A stretch of 64,000 nucleotides of DNA, taken from NCBI GenBank assembly GCA_008360955.1, contig LUCM01007140.1, positions 105,236-169,235 of the forward strand, in the 5' to 3' direction. This DNA is from Fasciolopsis buskii (Eukaryota > Platyhelminthes > Trematoda > Plagiorchiida > Fasciolidae). The notes under the pieces are model-generated. The model was given only the letters and a program-made list of their open reading frames with translations, was not told where the DNA came from and did no database searches. Below, one piece after another: positions 44,449 through 58,110 of the stretch (its first letter is position 1; every line of letters starts with the position of its first letter). The translations under genes and the position numbers were made by a program.

Positions 44449-46790
44449 GCATCACCATCATCATCAAAGTACTTCAGCGTTTACCAATACACCAAGCCTC
44501 ACTAACCGCTGTCTTTTACCCAGACTTGCAGGTTTCTATAAAGAGAGTAAACATCCGAAGCGAACAGAGAGTGGACATAAGCAGATGGGATAGGTTGCCG
44601 CGGTAGCCAACTTACGGAACACAGTCCAACTGTACAAACGCACTCTTTTAATCATTGCCATATCCTTCAGTGTCTCCAGCCAGCAAGTCGACGAGTCTTT
44701 CGGACTCCAACCACGAAGGCGTGAGACACCTACTTTACCTAAGTTCGCTGTACATTTTCTCATCCCACGTTGCCACGTCATCTGTTGGCCTCCACATGGC
44801 TCCATCATTCCGGGGGAGGAACATAAAATAGGGCACGATATATCAGACGAGTTATTGCCATACGCAACACGTGATCTACCCAGTGTAGTCTCTTAAGTTT
44901 CATAAGGTGAGATGACTAATTCTCAGAATTGGCATCTAGTCTTAGATGTCTGACCTCCACATTACTCACGCGGTCACTCCATCCAATCCTAGCCATACTA
45001 CGTAAACATCGATTGTCGAAAACCTCCAACCGACGAACGCCTTCCACACGATTACTCCATGTCTCGCGATCGTACAACACAACGGAACGCACCGCAGCAC
45101 AGTACACACGACCTTTCAAGTTTAGTGAAATATCAGGCCGACGCCACAAGTGCTTCAGTCCAGCGTAAGCTGCCCGAGCCTTGGATATACGCATACTTAT
45201 CTCCAATCCCGAGCTACCATCGTTGGACACGCAGCTACCAAGGTAAGTGAAACGGTCCACAGTCGTTAATTCCTCCACCAAGTATCAGGTTCGGCGCTGC
45301 TGTCGTCCGGTCCTGTAACGGTACTTTGTACTTTGAAGGTGCATGGCACATGCTAAATCGAGCAACCGATCTCGACAGTCTATCTAGTGCCCGTTGTGCA
45401 TGGTCCGCAGACTCGAACAGGCACACGACGTCGTCTGCGTAATCTAGGTCGCATAGCTTCCCTCCACTTCCCAGTTAGACTCCTACATCCCGGAGACCTT
45501 CTACAGCATCTTCCATCACCTCGTCCATGACGAGGTTGAACAGAAATGGGGAGATGGGACACCCTTGTCGAACGCCACTTATCGTTTTGAATAAACTTGA
45601 CAGTTCATCGTATATCCTCACGCGACCATAGGTATGCTCGCAACAGATTCACAAACTTCGTTGGAATAGCCCTCCGACAGAGAGCACTGAGTAGTGCTGG
45701 TCGATCCACTGAGTTAAAAGCACCTTTCAAGTCGAGAAAGACTATGACCGTAGGACGGCGGTGCGTGCCGCACGTCTCCAGTAACTGCCGGAGAGTAATA
45801 TCTGGTCGATGCAACCTCGACCTGGCCGAAATCCGGCCTGCTGTCCGGGGATATTATTCTAGCGAATCGGTCTCAAACGACGCAGCTGCAGACGTCGGCC
45901 TAACTATAGTACCGTGCAGTCAGCTAAACTGGTCATTGAAGTGCTCTGCCAACGGTCCAGCGTTTACTGTCTACCGTGGATGAGCTCTCCATTCTTATCG
46001 CGTATAAGCTTAAACAGTCTTTGACTGTTACCTGAAGCGTCCGCTTCCTCCACCTCTTCGGCTACCTTAACCCACCAGTTCTCACGGCCATCCTTAAGGC
46101 TTATGGTCAACTGAAGCTGCAACTGTCGACGCATCTTATTCACTTCCTTGTGGTTAAACAGCTGGCGTTTTTGCTCCATTGCAAGATCCAGTGTCTTTGT
46201 TGAACGCTAACTCGAAGACCACAGGTGAAATTTTAACGAAACATTAGGCGCGGTCAGTTGAATTACTCTACTCTACTCATATCCTAAATTCGTGTTCCAC
46301 TCATGCGGCAGACATCAATCGAAAGTGAGTCCACTTTCAGAACCGAACAAGCCTGTTGGCCAGCCTGCATTAAAGTGCGCACATTGAAGGAACCGAGATT
46401 CAGAAGCTGACGAAGCTTAAGATGTGAACTAGCAGACTAAAAACCGCCTGCTACACTACTTGACGATGAACCGAGTATCGGACATGTTGCCAGTGGGGAC
46501 GCTATGGGTAGGCGATAGGGGCAAAGTGATAGGGTTGGAGACAGAAGAGACGGTTTGAATAGAGATAACTCTGAGCAGTAGCATACTCATCACTACCCAC
46601 CCCGTTCGATGGAATGGGCAGCGCAGTCCTGTTTATCCTATGCGACGACCGATGCAGTATGCAATTATTTGTAGGCGTGTGACTTATGGGGGTTTGTAAG
46701 GACTCCGATTGCTGAGTGAGCGAATTTGACATATCTGTGTGGGCATCGAAACAGGGAGCCATCAAGAACAGCATAAATCGATACATGATA
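44449..46790 (-). mobile_element. RTE-type LINE with 5' UTR, deleted endonuclease, RT and 3' tail
   Basis: Minus strand, in order. 5' UTR (46790-46400) contains TPTNNCILHRSSHR. The endonuclease start (46400-46290) reads LGSFNVRTLMQAGQQACSV and ends after ID-VCRMSGTRI. A deletion follows, then linker SLKDGRENWWVKVAEEVEEA (46179-45964). RT shows VIVFLDLKGAFNSVDRP (45814-45605) and VDRFTYLGSCVSNDG, LKHLWRRPDISLNLKGRVYC, RCLRSMARIGWSDRVSNVEV (45281-44916). The C-terminal PCGGQQMTWQRGMRKC is at about 44800. The 3' UTR ends in a CATCATCATC-type tail (44449-44468), which is (GAT)n on the element strand. Frameshifted and inactive. Confidence 0.88.
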
Positions 46791-47398
46791 AACTGAACTT
46801 TTTGATAAAAAAAGAATCTTCCGGATACTTCAAAAATAATCGATTAATTTTATCCACCTAACCACTAAGGAACAACGAAAACTTTCTATCAAGGTGACCA
46901 AAGGTGATCAAGCCAAGCACTTCCCATCTTACATTTTGGGGACATTTTGCCAATGAAAATTTGATTTTGTACATAAATCACTAAAAAGGAGGGGAGATGG
47001 GGAGGGGAGTTCAACTCTGCGAGTCAAATTTCCCGCTATTGCAGAAAGTGACTCATACTAAGTAGTACATGGCCAGCCAATCATCCAAGCAACCACTAGC
47101 TGCCTAGACTAAATGCAGCCCTTTCTACGCAAGAGACTTTAGCAGATTTAAAAAAATTGATTGTGATCAAACCTATCTTGTGATTCAGTGGACAAAACAA
47201 ACTTCTGGCGAACTTTAGGATATTCTAGAAGGCGTCGATGTCAACTTTACGTATCAGTTAGAGTAGAACACAGAAACGACAACTGAAAAATTAACATTCG
47301 CTTTAGCCCGTCAACAAGCAGCCAGCGACACCATCAGCTGCCAGTGGCCATTCAACAGCAGAATAAAAAAACGAAACATCACAGGCAACGATTTCCGA
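46791..47398. other. Spacer, no gene seen
   Basis: AT-rich with no ORF of note. A purine tract (AAAGGAGGGGAGATGGGGAG) lies near 46985. Confidence 0.6.
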
Positions 47399-48299
47399 CT
47401 GTCACAACGAGACTACACCTTGACGTGGTGTGACGGCTTGCGTGCCTCCATGTTACAACGAGCTATACAGGATGGCTTATCTCAAGCCGAAGATCCAATC
47501 ATGCCTGGAAGGTCAATGGGTAGAGGCCTGACGAAGTAGTCTCCTGGTCCTCCAAGTTGCAGGTTGATCTGAGTTAGCAGCTCAGTCGGAAAAACGATTG
47601 GAAGACTAATTGATCCAAGTAGATGGGCTCCCACTCAGGTTCTCGTCAGCGCCAAAGGCTTTGATTGAGAATCCTAATCGTTCTTCTGTTTAGCGACTGG
47701 ACTCCCTAGCAGTACCCGTCCATTATTCCCCATGAATTACACGCCTACAAATAATTCCATACTGCATCAGTCGTCGCGCAGGGTAATCAGGACCGCGCTG
47801 CCCATTGCATCGAGCGCAGGTGGGGTGGGTAGTGACAAGCATGCTACTGCTCAGAGTTCCNGATGCAATGGGCAGCGCGGTCCTGATTACCCTGCGCGAC
47901 GACTGATGCAGTATGGAATTATTTGTAGGCGTGTAATTCATGGGGAATAATGGACGGGTACTGCTAGGGAGTCCAGTCGCTAAGCAGAAGAACGATTAGG
48001 GTTCTTAACCAAAGCCCTTGGTGCTGACGAGAACCTGACCGCAAGACTGCGGGTAATAGCTGAGTGGGAGCCCATCTACTTGGATCAATTAGTCTTCCAA
48101 TCGTTTTTCCGACTGAGCTGCTAACTCAGATCAACCTGCAACTTGGAGGACCAGGAGACTACTTCGTCAGGCCTCTACCCATTGACCTTCCAGGCATGAT
48201 TGGATCTTCGGCTTGAGATAAGCCATCCTGTATAGCTCGTTGTAACATGGAGGCACGCAAGCCGTCACACCACGTCAAGGTGCAGTCTTGTTGTGACAG
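47399..48299. repeat. Long inverted repeat of RTE 5' UTR sequence around a single N
   Basis: Left arm 47399-47811 and right arm 47862-48299 are reverse complements with a few percent mismatch. The right arm has about 27 extra nt near 48035-48065. Both arms encode the 5'-UTR peptide YTPTNNSILHQSSRR (left on plus, right on minus), also present at 46.6 kb. The centre (47812-47861) ends at an undetermined base, N at 47861. This may be two head-to-head RTE 5' ends or two contigs joined at a repeat. Confidence 0.85.
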
Positions 48300-49544
48300 C
48301 GCATCTCAGCATTCAAACACTAACACCGATCGAGACCGTTGCGTCGCCAAGGTATCTTTAAACTGCGATCCTAAACACGTCCCTTCCTGGGGGCTCCAAC
48401 AACCTCGTCACATTCAATGGCTCCGAAACGTCTTCTTTAAGATTCCTTGAAACGCCATTCTTTCTCCTAACATTTTTGCTTTGACTAGTCTATTCTGAGT
48501 TTCACAGACTCTGTCCCATTTATCGGCTTATCAATTAGTTCACCATACTGGTCTTCAAATCTGAGCTTGCTTCTCGCGCTGTGCACAAAGTTGGTTGGTC
48601 TTCTTTTCCGTGCCACGCGTTTCTTCACTCCACTCCATCTTTTTACAGTGCATAAAGCTTAAATTCGCCCCGCATTTGAATACTGCAGTCACGTGTGTTG
48701 TGTAGCTTTGTCTACTTCGCTTGCCCCTCAGGATCGGGTTCACAGAAAGACATCTGGCTGACCGACGATCTTTCAATAACATATACTTTGCACTCACTGT
48801 CCTACCGTTGAGCAGTTGGTCCGTTACTCTATTCTACTGTTATTACTATGGCTTTTGTTTTTCGGACCTTGCCTCAACAGTTCCTCTTCCTGTAACCTCT
48901 TGCTGTTCTCGCACACAGGAAGCTAGTCAACCTTATAAGGTTTCTGTTGCTTGGTTTCATACTTCGTAATTTCAATCTCTTTTTTCCCTCCCGGACTTCC
49001 ACTTTTTCTATCCCCTTCCCAAATACAATCTTTCACTTTTGAAGAGCAGTATCAAGAAACTGATTCCTAAGCGAACTTACCCTCATTTTGCCCCATTACA
49101 GCATGTCTTTGGACCACGGATTTTACCCCCTTACTATGTTTCACTTTGCATAATAAAAAGATTACTTCTTCATAACTCTACGCTAAGTCGTAGCCTCAAT
49201 GCCACATAGCTTCTTTCAGCCATGCCCAGCATGAGCAAAAAGAACACAAAAAGGTAGACGATGGGCAGGCGAGATAGAGCGATTACCTCAGTCAGAAGAG
49301 GACTGTTTGCAAGTAACGACGAACTTCCTTACTTTTCGTCCGATGTTCCCACAAGGCTCGGGCAATGCTTTGGAGAAATCGATGGTCGAAAACAGAAAGC
49401 CCTTGGGCATCCTCAAGACGGATAGGCTAGGTCTCGCAAACGTAAAGCATAACAATTACGGACTGGGGTGTTGTACATCCTCCCTTTGAGCGAAAGCCGG
49501 ACGTCATGGATGCAGTACGCGTGTTGCAGGTGTTTGTAGTGGTT
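48300..49544. other. Spacer, no supported gene
   Basis: Pyrimidine-rich stretches around 48960-49060 and several short ORFs. None shows a domain I recognise. Confidence 0.55.
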
Positions 49545-49890
49545 GAGGTCCGAAAGACCCGTCAAGTAGCTGGCTGGATACACTGAAGGATATGGCAGTG
49601 AATCGCGAGCAGTGATGATTGTGTTGTCATTTTCTATCGAATCAGAATGATTGAAAACACGTGCGTTTGTACAGTTAGACTGTGTTCCGTGTGTTGGCTG
49701 CAGCAGTATCTTTTCCCGCTTGTGCAGGTTCACTCTCTAATCCCCTTGGATATTTGCTCTTCTTATAGAAACATGTAAGCCTGAGGAAAAGGTAGCGGTC
49801 AGTGAGGCTTCCCATGTTATTTAACACTGAACAATGATGGTGATGATGATGATGATGATGACGATGATGACGATGATGATGATGACGATA
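49545..49890 (+). mobile_element. RTE LINE 3' end with long (GAT)n tail
   Basis: Plus-strand frames recover the RT C-terminus (SWLDTLKDMAVNREQ, CCHFLSNQND). The 3' UTR (AGGTAGCGGTCAGTGAGGCT) follows, then an imperfect GAT/GAC array at 49836-49888. Confidence 0.8.
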
Positions 49891-50528
49891 TTCCTATTTG
49901 TTTCTCCGACTATTTCCTTGACTTCATTCGCGAATAATGTGTAATAAGGTAGCAGCTAAAACAAGGTACGTTAATGTAAAGCCAATCTTCAAAAAAGGGC
50001 CAAACTACATTTTCTGACATGCTTGAATTGTGTGGTGGAAGGGGCATGCGCCATAGCAGCTGGGACCCACTACGCGGAGACGGCAACTCGCTGTCGCTCA
50101 GTTCGTTACCAAACCTGGCCTAATGTGACCTCATGTGATCTCATGCCGCTCGAAGTTTCTGAGTCAAGGTTACCGATGCACTCTTCCCGTACAGTAACTG
50201 AGACATGCGGCCTTCTCTGCACTCAAACCTTAGGCATATCATAAAAAATCATGATCCTGATACTTGGAGTGGCATAGAACCATAAAAATTTCCAATGGGT
50301 CAGGTGAAGTCACGAGCCTGGAAAAAGCGAATTGACATCTATCACCAAAGTGACCGGAATATCTGCGATGTGAACCACTCACTTTTGGGGTGACAGCGGC
50401 TTGACCAATGACAATCAAATTTGGTAATGCACGAAGGTAATAGCCTCTGGGTTAAAAACAAGCATCTCAGAAACTTTTGCGACCATAAGTGAAGTGGTGC
50501 TTACACATGATAACTTGAACTGGCGCTA
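49891..50528. other. Spacer between two convergent RTE tails, no gene seen
   Basis: Only short ORFs. It is flanked by the GAT tail of a plus-strand RTE and the CAT tail of a minus-strand RTE. Confidence 0.6.
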
Positions 50529-51151
50529 CTTCATCATCATCATCATCATCATTCAGCGTTAAACAGCAAGGCAAGCCTCACTGACCGCTGCCTTTCCCCA
50601 GAGTTACACGTTTATATAAAAAGAGTGAATATCCAATGGAAACAGGGAGTGGACCTACACAGGCGGGAAAATATAAGATGCTGCTGCAGCCAACACACGG
50701 AACACAGTCTAACTGTACAAACGCACGTGTTTTCAATCATTCTGATTCGATTGAAAATGACAGCAAGATCGCCACTGTTCACGGTTCACTGCCATATCCT
50801 TCAGGGTCTCCAGCCAGCAAGTCGACAAGTCTTTTGGACCCCAACCACGAAGGCGTGAGACACCTACTTCACCTAAGTTCGCTGTACATTTTCTCATCCC
50901 ACGTTGCCACGTCATCTGTTGGCCTCCACATGGCTTCTTCCAATCCTTAGGAGGAACACAAAATAAGGCACGGTATGGTAGACGAGTGTTTGTCATACGC
51001 AACACGTGACCCAACCAGCGTAGTCTACTAAGTTTCATACGCTGAAACAAGCTATTCTCAGAAGTGGCACCCAATATCAGATTCCTAACCTCAATATTAC
51101 TCACGCGGTCACTCCATCCAATCCTAGCCATACTACGTAAACATCGGTTGG
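50529..51151 (-). mobile_element. RTE LINE 3' end, minus orientation
   Basis: Minus strand ORF 51131-50733 gives MARIGWSDRVSNIEVRN, LRWLGHVLRMTNTRLPYRA, PCGGQQMTWQRGMRKC and WLETLKDMAVNREQWRS, uninterrupted for 132 codons. It is followed by the 3' UTR and a (CAT)n tract at 50529-50551. It is one of the better preserved RTE pieces, truncated at its 5' side at 51151. Confidence 0.87.
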
Positions 51152-54100
51152 CGTTACTTTAGGTAGTTATATCAATAAATTTCGCAGTAATCTGGTTACC
51201 ACTTTCGCGTCGTTGGAGCAACAATGCGATGAAAAGAAAACAAAACACGTTTATGTGGGGTTCACAATACACCAATCCATTCAGATTCCCCTACGTCGTC
51301 GACTATGCGTCTTCTATGGGCGTTTTAGTGACCAGTTGTCAAAGCCACAGTAGGTTATTCAAGATATCGGAACCCGAGATTTCGGCCAAAAACATCACAT
51401 GCAGGGCAGAAGAGCGAAACAAAGTGTTCACAAATCGTCGATGACCAATGACCATGAATTCGGTCTGCATGAATTGTCGGCAACTCAGAGCAGAGGTTCA
51501 ACGCTCCCCGGGGATTCCAAAGGAGCTTGTGATTGAGAAACTAGGTCCTTGGACCTCTACAAACGTATAACTTCTCGAAAAGAAACAAAGGGCATGAATT
51601 TGTTGAGTAACATGCCAAACTTTCCACGACACAGTATGACCTGCGGACTCTTGTGATACTTCGGGCGCAGAAAATCCAAGACACTCGACAATGGTGCTAT
51701 TTGTCCGCGACTACTTAGATTGTTAGTATGACCCTGCCTTACGCATAGCTGAGCAACAGAGGTCGCTTCCAATCTGCAACCTGGGAATGCACCAGGTAGC
51801 TTACACCTTTTCTCACTGCGTCCATCGAAGACCAAGGTTAACTAAGATAGGATGACTTTTTATCATTGCTAGGAACTCTACGCTGCGAAGGATACACTCC
51901 ATGACACTAGGGGACCATTGCACTACTACATCTCACCATGCAGTCCGCTTGAATTCGTATGCAACACTTTTGTCGGCGGTCTGTTGCCAAATTCTCGACT
52001 CCCAAAAGCTACGCATAAACCTGCAAGGGGAAGTCAATAAATATATGGCAACTTGTTGCATTGGTGCAAAATTTGAAGAAACACAAAGAACAGCCGCGGG
52101 AGATCAGGATCAGCATGTGCATTCCAATGGCCCTCTCTTGAGGCTTTCGTTGATTCACGAGGATCGCATGAGATAATATTGAAGGAAACGTTGAGTTGGC
52201 TAACCCGAACCTGGGCTCGGGTGTTACCCCAGTTGCAGTGATTTATAAATCTTTATAATTACAACGAACTACATGATTTAAGGATATTAAGAGGGGTTCA
52301 GAGGAGAGACGCGAGCAAATATGGAAAATAAACAAAAGGAAAAAATGAAAGCACAATCGCATATGGTCTCGGAGGAATCCTGAGATCATAAGAGTAAGAA
52401 CGGAGTAAAATAAAAATGCGTGGCGTGTACACCTGGGGGATGCAGACATCTGCCAACCCAACCAGCACGAGTGTGGGTGACGCCTGTCAAATCAAGCGTC
52501 ACTCAGAAAAAGTAAACAATGTGCTGCTGAGTGCGTCAAGCAGTGTTTTCAGGGTACTACGATCTATGATTCAAGGAATGATTATCAGGGACCAAAATCG
52601 TGTTTTAGATGTTGATGACGATGTTGCCTGCTACCTAACCAGGCACCACTGGGAGATACTTGGTCATCATTCGAGCGCTCCCCAAGGGGTCATTTAGAAG
52701 TAATCCAGCTCCATTGATACATCCTTCAACAAAACCTGATATCGGCTAAATTCGAAGTTAGTGGAAAATTATGTTAAAATGACAAACGTAACTAGAAAAC
52801 GCAACAAACGGCTTAACCAGTCATCTTAGCATTCACCCGTCTGAGACGAAAATGTTTCGGTGTAGCAATTACTGCGTAATGTCGACACTGAATTCCCATA
52901 CAAATTCAGCTGAACTAAACCCATAATTTGAAGTTCATTTTCTCAGTGACGCATCAGCAGTGACTAATGCCCTAGGGTGGGCTGGATTGACAAAAAGTTC
53001 CCTGTAATTCGTAAAACGCAAACCAGCGCATACGTTCATTCTGGTTAGCTAACGACAGGTTTCGATCTAATCCCATTCAGCTCAGCGCGCACAGAACGAA
53101 AATTTCGCTTCCAGCCAATTGAGCGTCCAGATTAGGGCGGTGTCCGTAGCTTCCAACACTGCGTGTTTCTTTGCTTCCGGAAGGCAAATTATGAGCCGTG
53201 TCCCAGAGTTCTTTTCTTCCAGCTGCAACCCGGTAGGTTGTGCCGTCCTGGCTAACGAACCAATATCATACAAAGCGGGTCGGGCAAACGTCGACAACTC
53301 GTGGCGGCACAACAAACTACAAGGTCAGACTCTTCAGCTCAGTATTGTTCAGTTTCCCAAGGTTTCACGAGGATTGGTGGGCCAAAAAACCGTATTTTTT
53401 TAAATGTCCAGGGTTCTTGTGGTTAACAGCTTTCTGACCGACCGAGGTCTTCAGAGTGCGTTTTTTGTTCTTGTATGCTGTTCGGGGGCAGTCGGAATTT
53501 TACGAAAAATGGGAACGAATTGTCTGAATATTTCTCGCTGAAGGTGGGTCACTCACCTAAAGCCAGCATGTTTTGCGGTGCCTGTTGTAAACTGCCTGGT
53601 AATAATTCACCAGCCAGCACTCGCTTTGCGGTGGTCCGGCAGTGCGCTGGACTCCATGCGCTGGACTCTTTGGGGCAAATCCAGAGAACAAAAAGGCAAA
53701 GACGAGTACAGAAGAGCAACTGCAGCCTTCAGTTTGTTGGTAGGTAAAGAGAACGAGGGTGAGAAGAGGAAGGGGAGTGAATGGCTCCACCCGCCTGACA
53801 ATCGACAATTGATGCTGCTCGCATATTCGGGTGCCAAACAATTTTCAGTCCACGGCATAACTTAATAGCGGTCTGCCGAAATACATGCTTTTCATGAGTG
53901 TATGGGTGGCGCGTATTTATTTGATTTCCGTTTGTGTGTTCATCTACGTTAGTGAAGCGGCCCTCAATTCTTTAGATCATTTGTTCTCCCTTTTTGCTCT
54001 GTTGTTTTTCTCAACAGTTTCTCTCTTCTTCATTTTCTCCCTTCCCTCTTTAGAGATATTTCTGACTGTTGCTCATGGTCTGTCTTTTTCGTGATTGCAA

Positions 54101-54439
54101 CGGCCCTCTGCTTCTTTTTTCTCTGCATTATGGTATCTGCCGCCTTCTATTTTTGACAGTCAGCCCTATGACAGTTTGTTTCTTTCATTATTCAAGCTCC
54201 AAACTGATTGCTTGACTTTACGGTGAAATGCTTGATCACCCAGTTTCCTGCACCGAAAGCTGTATGGATCAGACAATGCTTCGAACAAAAGAGGGTGGAA
54301 GCCCTCTTCAGTTACTGTGGTGGAAGTGCGAATGGTATTATAAAAATCAAAATAATCCCATTACTTTCAAAGGGAAATGGATGAGATGCCTTCCCTTCGA
54401 CCAACCTCCTCAGCACTACACCTCACACACCGCCTTCTC
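51152..54439. other. 3.3-kb stretch without a supported gene
   Basis: Many overlapping ORFs of 70-105 codons on both strands, densest at 53080-53865. None has a recognisable domain, and opposite-strand frames are open at the same places, so no strand is favoured. Confidence 0.5.
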
Positions 54440-57400
54440 CAAACACGGATAACCATGCACTATCTAGCCTCCCTTTGAATTCATGCTTTGATCCCACCTC
54501 GGCCAATCCTTCCGGTAGCTCATCCCAGCCATTCACCACTCGTATATCAAACGATTTGGCTCTCAATCCTGCGGCCACTTACCCCAAAAATAAACTTACC
54601 GTTTTCTCCTAAAATTCCATTTCCCCCATGAGAAATAAAGCTCCACGATGACCCCGTACCTCAGCCAACCTCCAAACAATTTTGAGGGCGTTTATCAAAT
54701 CACCCTTTACGTAAGTTCTTTCAGAGACCACATTTCGAGTGTCCACCAGCTGCCTATAATTCATACGCCTCAGCTGACCAAACCGCTATGTTAAAACACG
54801 CTGAAGCTGTTTGAGAATTTTCATGCAACTTGCCAAGTGCAGCTCTCATGTCTAAACACACTATTCTGTATGTGGCCCGACAAACTTTTTGAGCAGCGGC
54901 AGAAGAACCTGGGGGCCTCCCAGATCCTACGGTCCTTTCAAGTTGGCGAAGTGCACACCATGCCCTCCTGGTCGCTTTTTGACATTGCAGACTAGATTAA
55001 AATTCGGTACTGACTAACAACCGGGAGTACGTTCCTTGCTATGTCTGTATCATCCTGAACCGATGACCTGGAGGACAATGCGGCGAGCGAACTTAGCTTC
55101 TGCTACCATGAGTCGCCGGTACTTGCCCTGGTTCAGGGGAAGACCTCATCTTATAGACCACTGGTAGACTTATAAAAGTCCCTGTGGTTGGCTTCACTGC
55201 TTGCTACCCCGAATAGTTTGATGTCACCTGCAAACGTAAAACACTTCTTTTCCAAGCCTTTGATTATGTCGTTGACATACATCAGGAAACGCGGTGGCCC
55301 TAAGACGAACCGCTGAGGCACCCTGCTGTACAGTAATCACTTTTCTGGCAGATATTCCTCGACTCCCACACTAAAAAAGCTACCCTTCTGTGATATTTGG
55401 TTGTTCAATTTAGCATCCACCTTAAAATCTTTACATTCTGCTCAAGAGGTCCGTGGGTGACGAAATCGAGGGTCTCCTAGAAGTCCAGGTAGCAAACTTC
55501 TAATAGTTCGCCTCGCCCCATCTTGCCTGTTACTTCGTCCAGGAAACCAACCAAAGAGACCAGACACGAGCATGTGGTCCCACCATCATAAGCGTGTTGG
55601 CCTCCAGGTGCTGGGTTATTCTGTCGCATAGGAATCGTTCTAGCATTTTCAGCACAATGGATGTCAGACTCACCCGTCTGTAGCTGCCACTGTCAGCTGC
55701 GTCCCGCCCTTTTGCACCGGCTTGATTGTCGACGTCAACCAGTCCACGAATGATGCGTTGGAGGGAGCTGGGTGAAAGTTTTCGCCAGAATCTCCGCTAA
55801 CGGCTTTACTATCGCCGAGTGGATTCCGTCGGGCTCTGTCGCTTTTGACCGGCCTATCTCTTTCAGGCTGTCGCGCACCTCACGGTAATTGGCTCCTTCA
55901 GCAGCTACATAGTAAGAATGGCGTAGCTCCACGTTTGTCTCGGTGCCATTTGGTCCCACCCATACAATTTTCGACAAATTTCAGCAGACAGTTGGCGTTC
56001 TCTTGACTATATTTCGATTTAATGCTGTGCGAATTTTCACTCCGCTCACGGTCGTTGTCAAAGCCGCCTTAGGTTGTGCACAATTGCAATGGGCTTTGGG
56101 TTTCTTTTAGCGGCCCGGTCGATAAGTTCCTCATTGGCGGTCCGGCATTGTCGATGGATACTTGACACCTCCTTTTTCTCCCTTGTTTTCTTCAGGTGAC
56201 CTCAGTAGCCGAATGCGTCTTTACGTCTCATAAAATTTCTTTATTTTCACTTGGGTTTTTCTTGATTTTACTCCTCCACCATGGCGTTAGTCCGCTGATT
56301 TGCTGCCGCTGACGTTCCACGTAGTTGCCACCTTTCTACTTCCCGCTGAGTCGGAGGACCTAAATATAACATCCCAGTTTTATCCATTCCTGAGATTTTC
56401 TTGCCGTATGTGCCAGAGTCTTTTGGTCCCTATAGTGTCAATCGCATGCCTATTACAGCATGCCTATTAATTCTTCCAAAAGAAGGCCACCTTAGGCGTT
56501 TGGTGTTTCCGTTATCACGAAGTCAAGGACCAAAGATGTTTGGTCGAATGGCAATCGAAACTCCTGGGCGACATTTTGGAGCTTCTCGCTTGCGTGCGCC
56601 AACGCCAGTAGTTGATGCCCAAAGTAACTCCCGGGGCTGTCTCGTAGACACAGTCAGTCTCAGGGGCACTAGAATGCCCCAGTATGAGGAGCTTGCCCGC
56701 GGGTCCTAAAACCACACGGAGAAAATGAAATGGTTCTAGACCCTCCGCCAGCCTCAACCTCGGGCCTCTATGTACAACTATAATTGAGATCCTGAGACAG
56801 ACAGCTGCAGTGATGGCTTCCAGAACCCGTAAGCTTGAGGCTTTCCCATTCGTCGTGCTTTTCAGCAATTAGAAACAACGTCGCACCCCTGTTTAACCAT
56901 CCTTTCTAATCACTCTAAAGATTGAGTATTCTTGCGCCAATAGTTCATCATTTCTCATCCCCGGCTGCGGCCAGGTCCCAGTGAAGGCCACCACGTGTAC
57001 GTCCCGAATCCTGAATCGTAGCTTCGGCCGTTTATTACCCACGCTTGTAGCACTTGTGCAGGTCACCCCCATCACTCCCCGGGATTCTTTTGGCCGCTGA
57101 ACGGAAGTAAGTGAAAAATGCTCGGGACTTACCCGGAGGCCCTCGTCCATTTTTCGCATGGCAGTGGAGAGTCCAACTTGTATTCTGCACTTCTCCCAGT
57201 TGCCCCGGGTTTGGTAGTCATGGGTATCGATTCTACACTTGGTCTCCCAAACTTCGCCCGCAGCCACACTGAACAGGTTTGACTTCGGTTGATCTGCCTC
57301 AACCGAACTGCGGATTCTCAGTTTGGCAGCTTCAAGTCACGCTACGTTGAATTCTGTTTATCTACCGTCAACATTCTCAGGCATGATCCTGCTGATGACA

Positions 57401-58110
57401 GTATATCCCGGTTCCATGACAGTCTTTCCTATAGTTTTTATTCGATCGACTTCCGCCAAGAATTTGGCCCGATGCCGTGTATGTGCTAAGACAGTCAATG
57501 TGCCGCGGACCTCGATTTTCTGAGGTAGTAACTTCTTGTCTTTTTTCAGGCATAGAAACCTCTTAAAAGCTATGTGTTCCGGTGTTCCCCCGTTCGAAGA
57601 AGATTCGCTGTATGGTACCTTACTGCCCTTTCTCTATGCTTCCCCTCATTTGCATAGTGCCTCCGGATCACAAGAACAACGACGTTGCGATTCCTACCAA
57701 AGAAGCTCTCGTTAGGTTCCTGTACAGTATTCATCGCTCAGTTTCGCTGACGTAGCACTTGCTCTACACCTTCCACCCCTGCATGTGTTTGCGAGAACCT
57801 GTTGACCAGGTCGGCTACATCCTTCACTAGTTGCATTACTGTTTGCGCGACTATCGCTTCTTTTCAAGGGCCTCTTTTTGTGGCTTTGATTCTTCTGGTT
57901 TTTTTGTCTTTTGACCATGCTCCGCCCTCGGACAAAACTGTCGTTTTGTCGCTATCAGTGCACATACTCCAGAGTTCCATTACTTCCGGCTCTATCTGGT
58001 CAATGGAGGCCTTTTTGGTAGGCTTTTCTTTCTCTGCTAGTGCCAAGTTCCTTTTTCCCTTCCGGGGCAACTGGTTACTCTTTTCCCCTGTCTATCGGTA
58101 ACCCCATGCA
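54440..58110 (-). mobile_element. CR1-like LINE, nearly full length, decayed
   Basis: Minus strand, in order. An ORF1-like basic region (58070-57712) contains MPRKGKRNLALAEKEK and MVKRQKNQKNQSHKKR. Endonuclease (57267-56400) contains VHVVAFTGTWPQPG and YSIFRVIRKDG. Then the RT (about 56150-54640): IGRSKATEPDGIHSAIVKPL, YRRVSLTSIVLKMLERFL, MYVNDIIKGL. The C-terminus near 54560 reads FDIRVVNGWDELPEGLAEVG. Frameshifts and stops occur throughout. The catalytic FADD-like motif has decayed. Confidence 0.85.

Noticed and set aside
53080..53865. Cluster of 65-95 codon ORFs as a possible gene
   Set aside because: Both strands are open in the same places, no splice pattern favours either, and no family is recognised.
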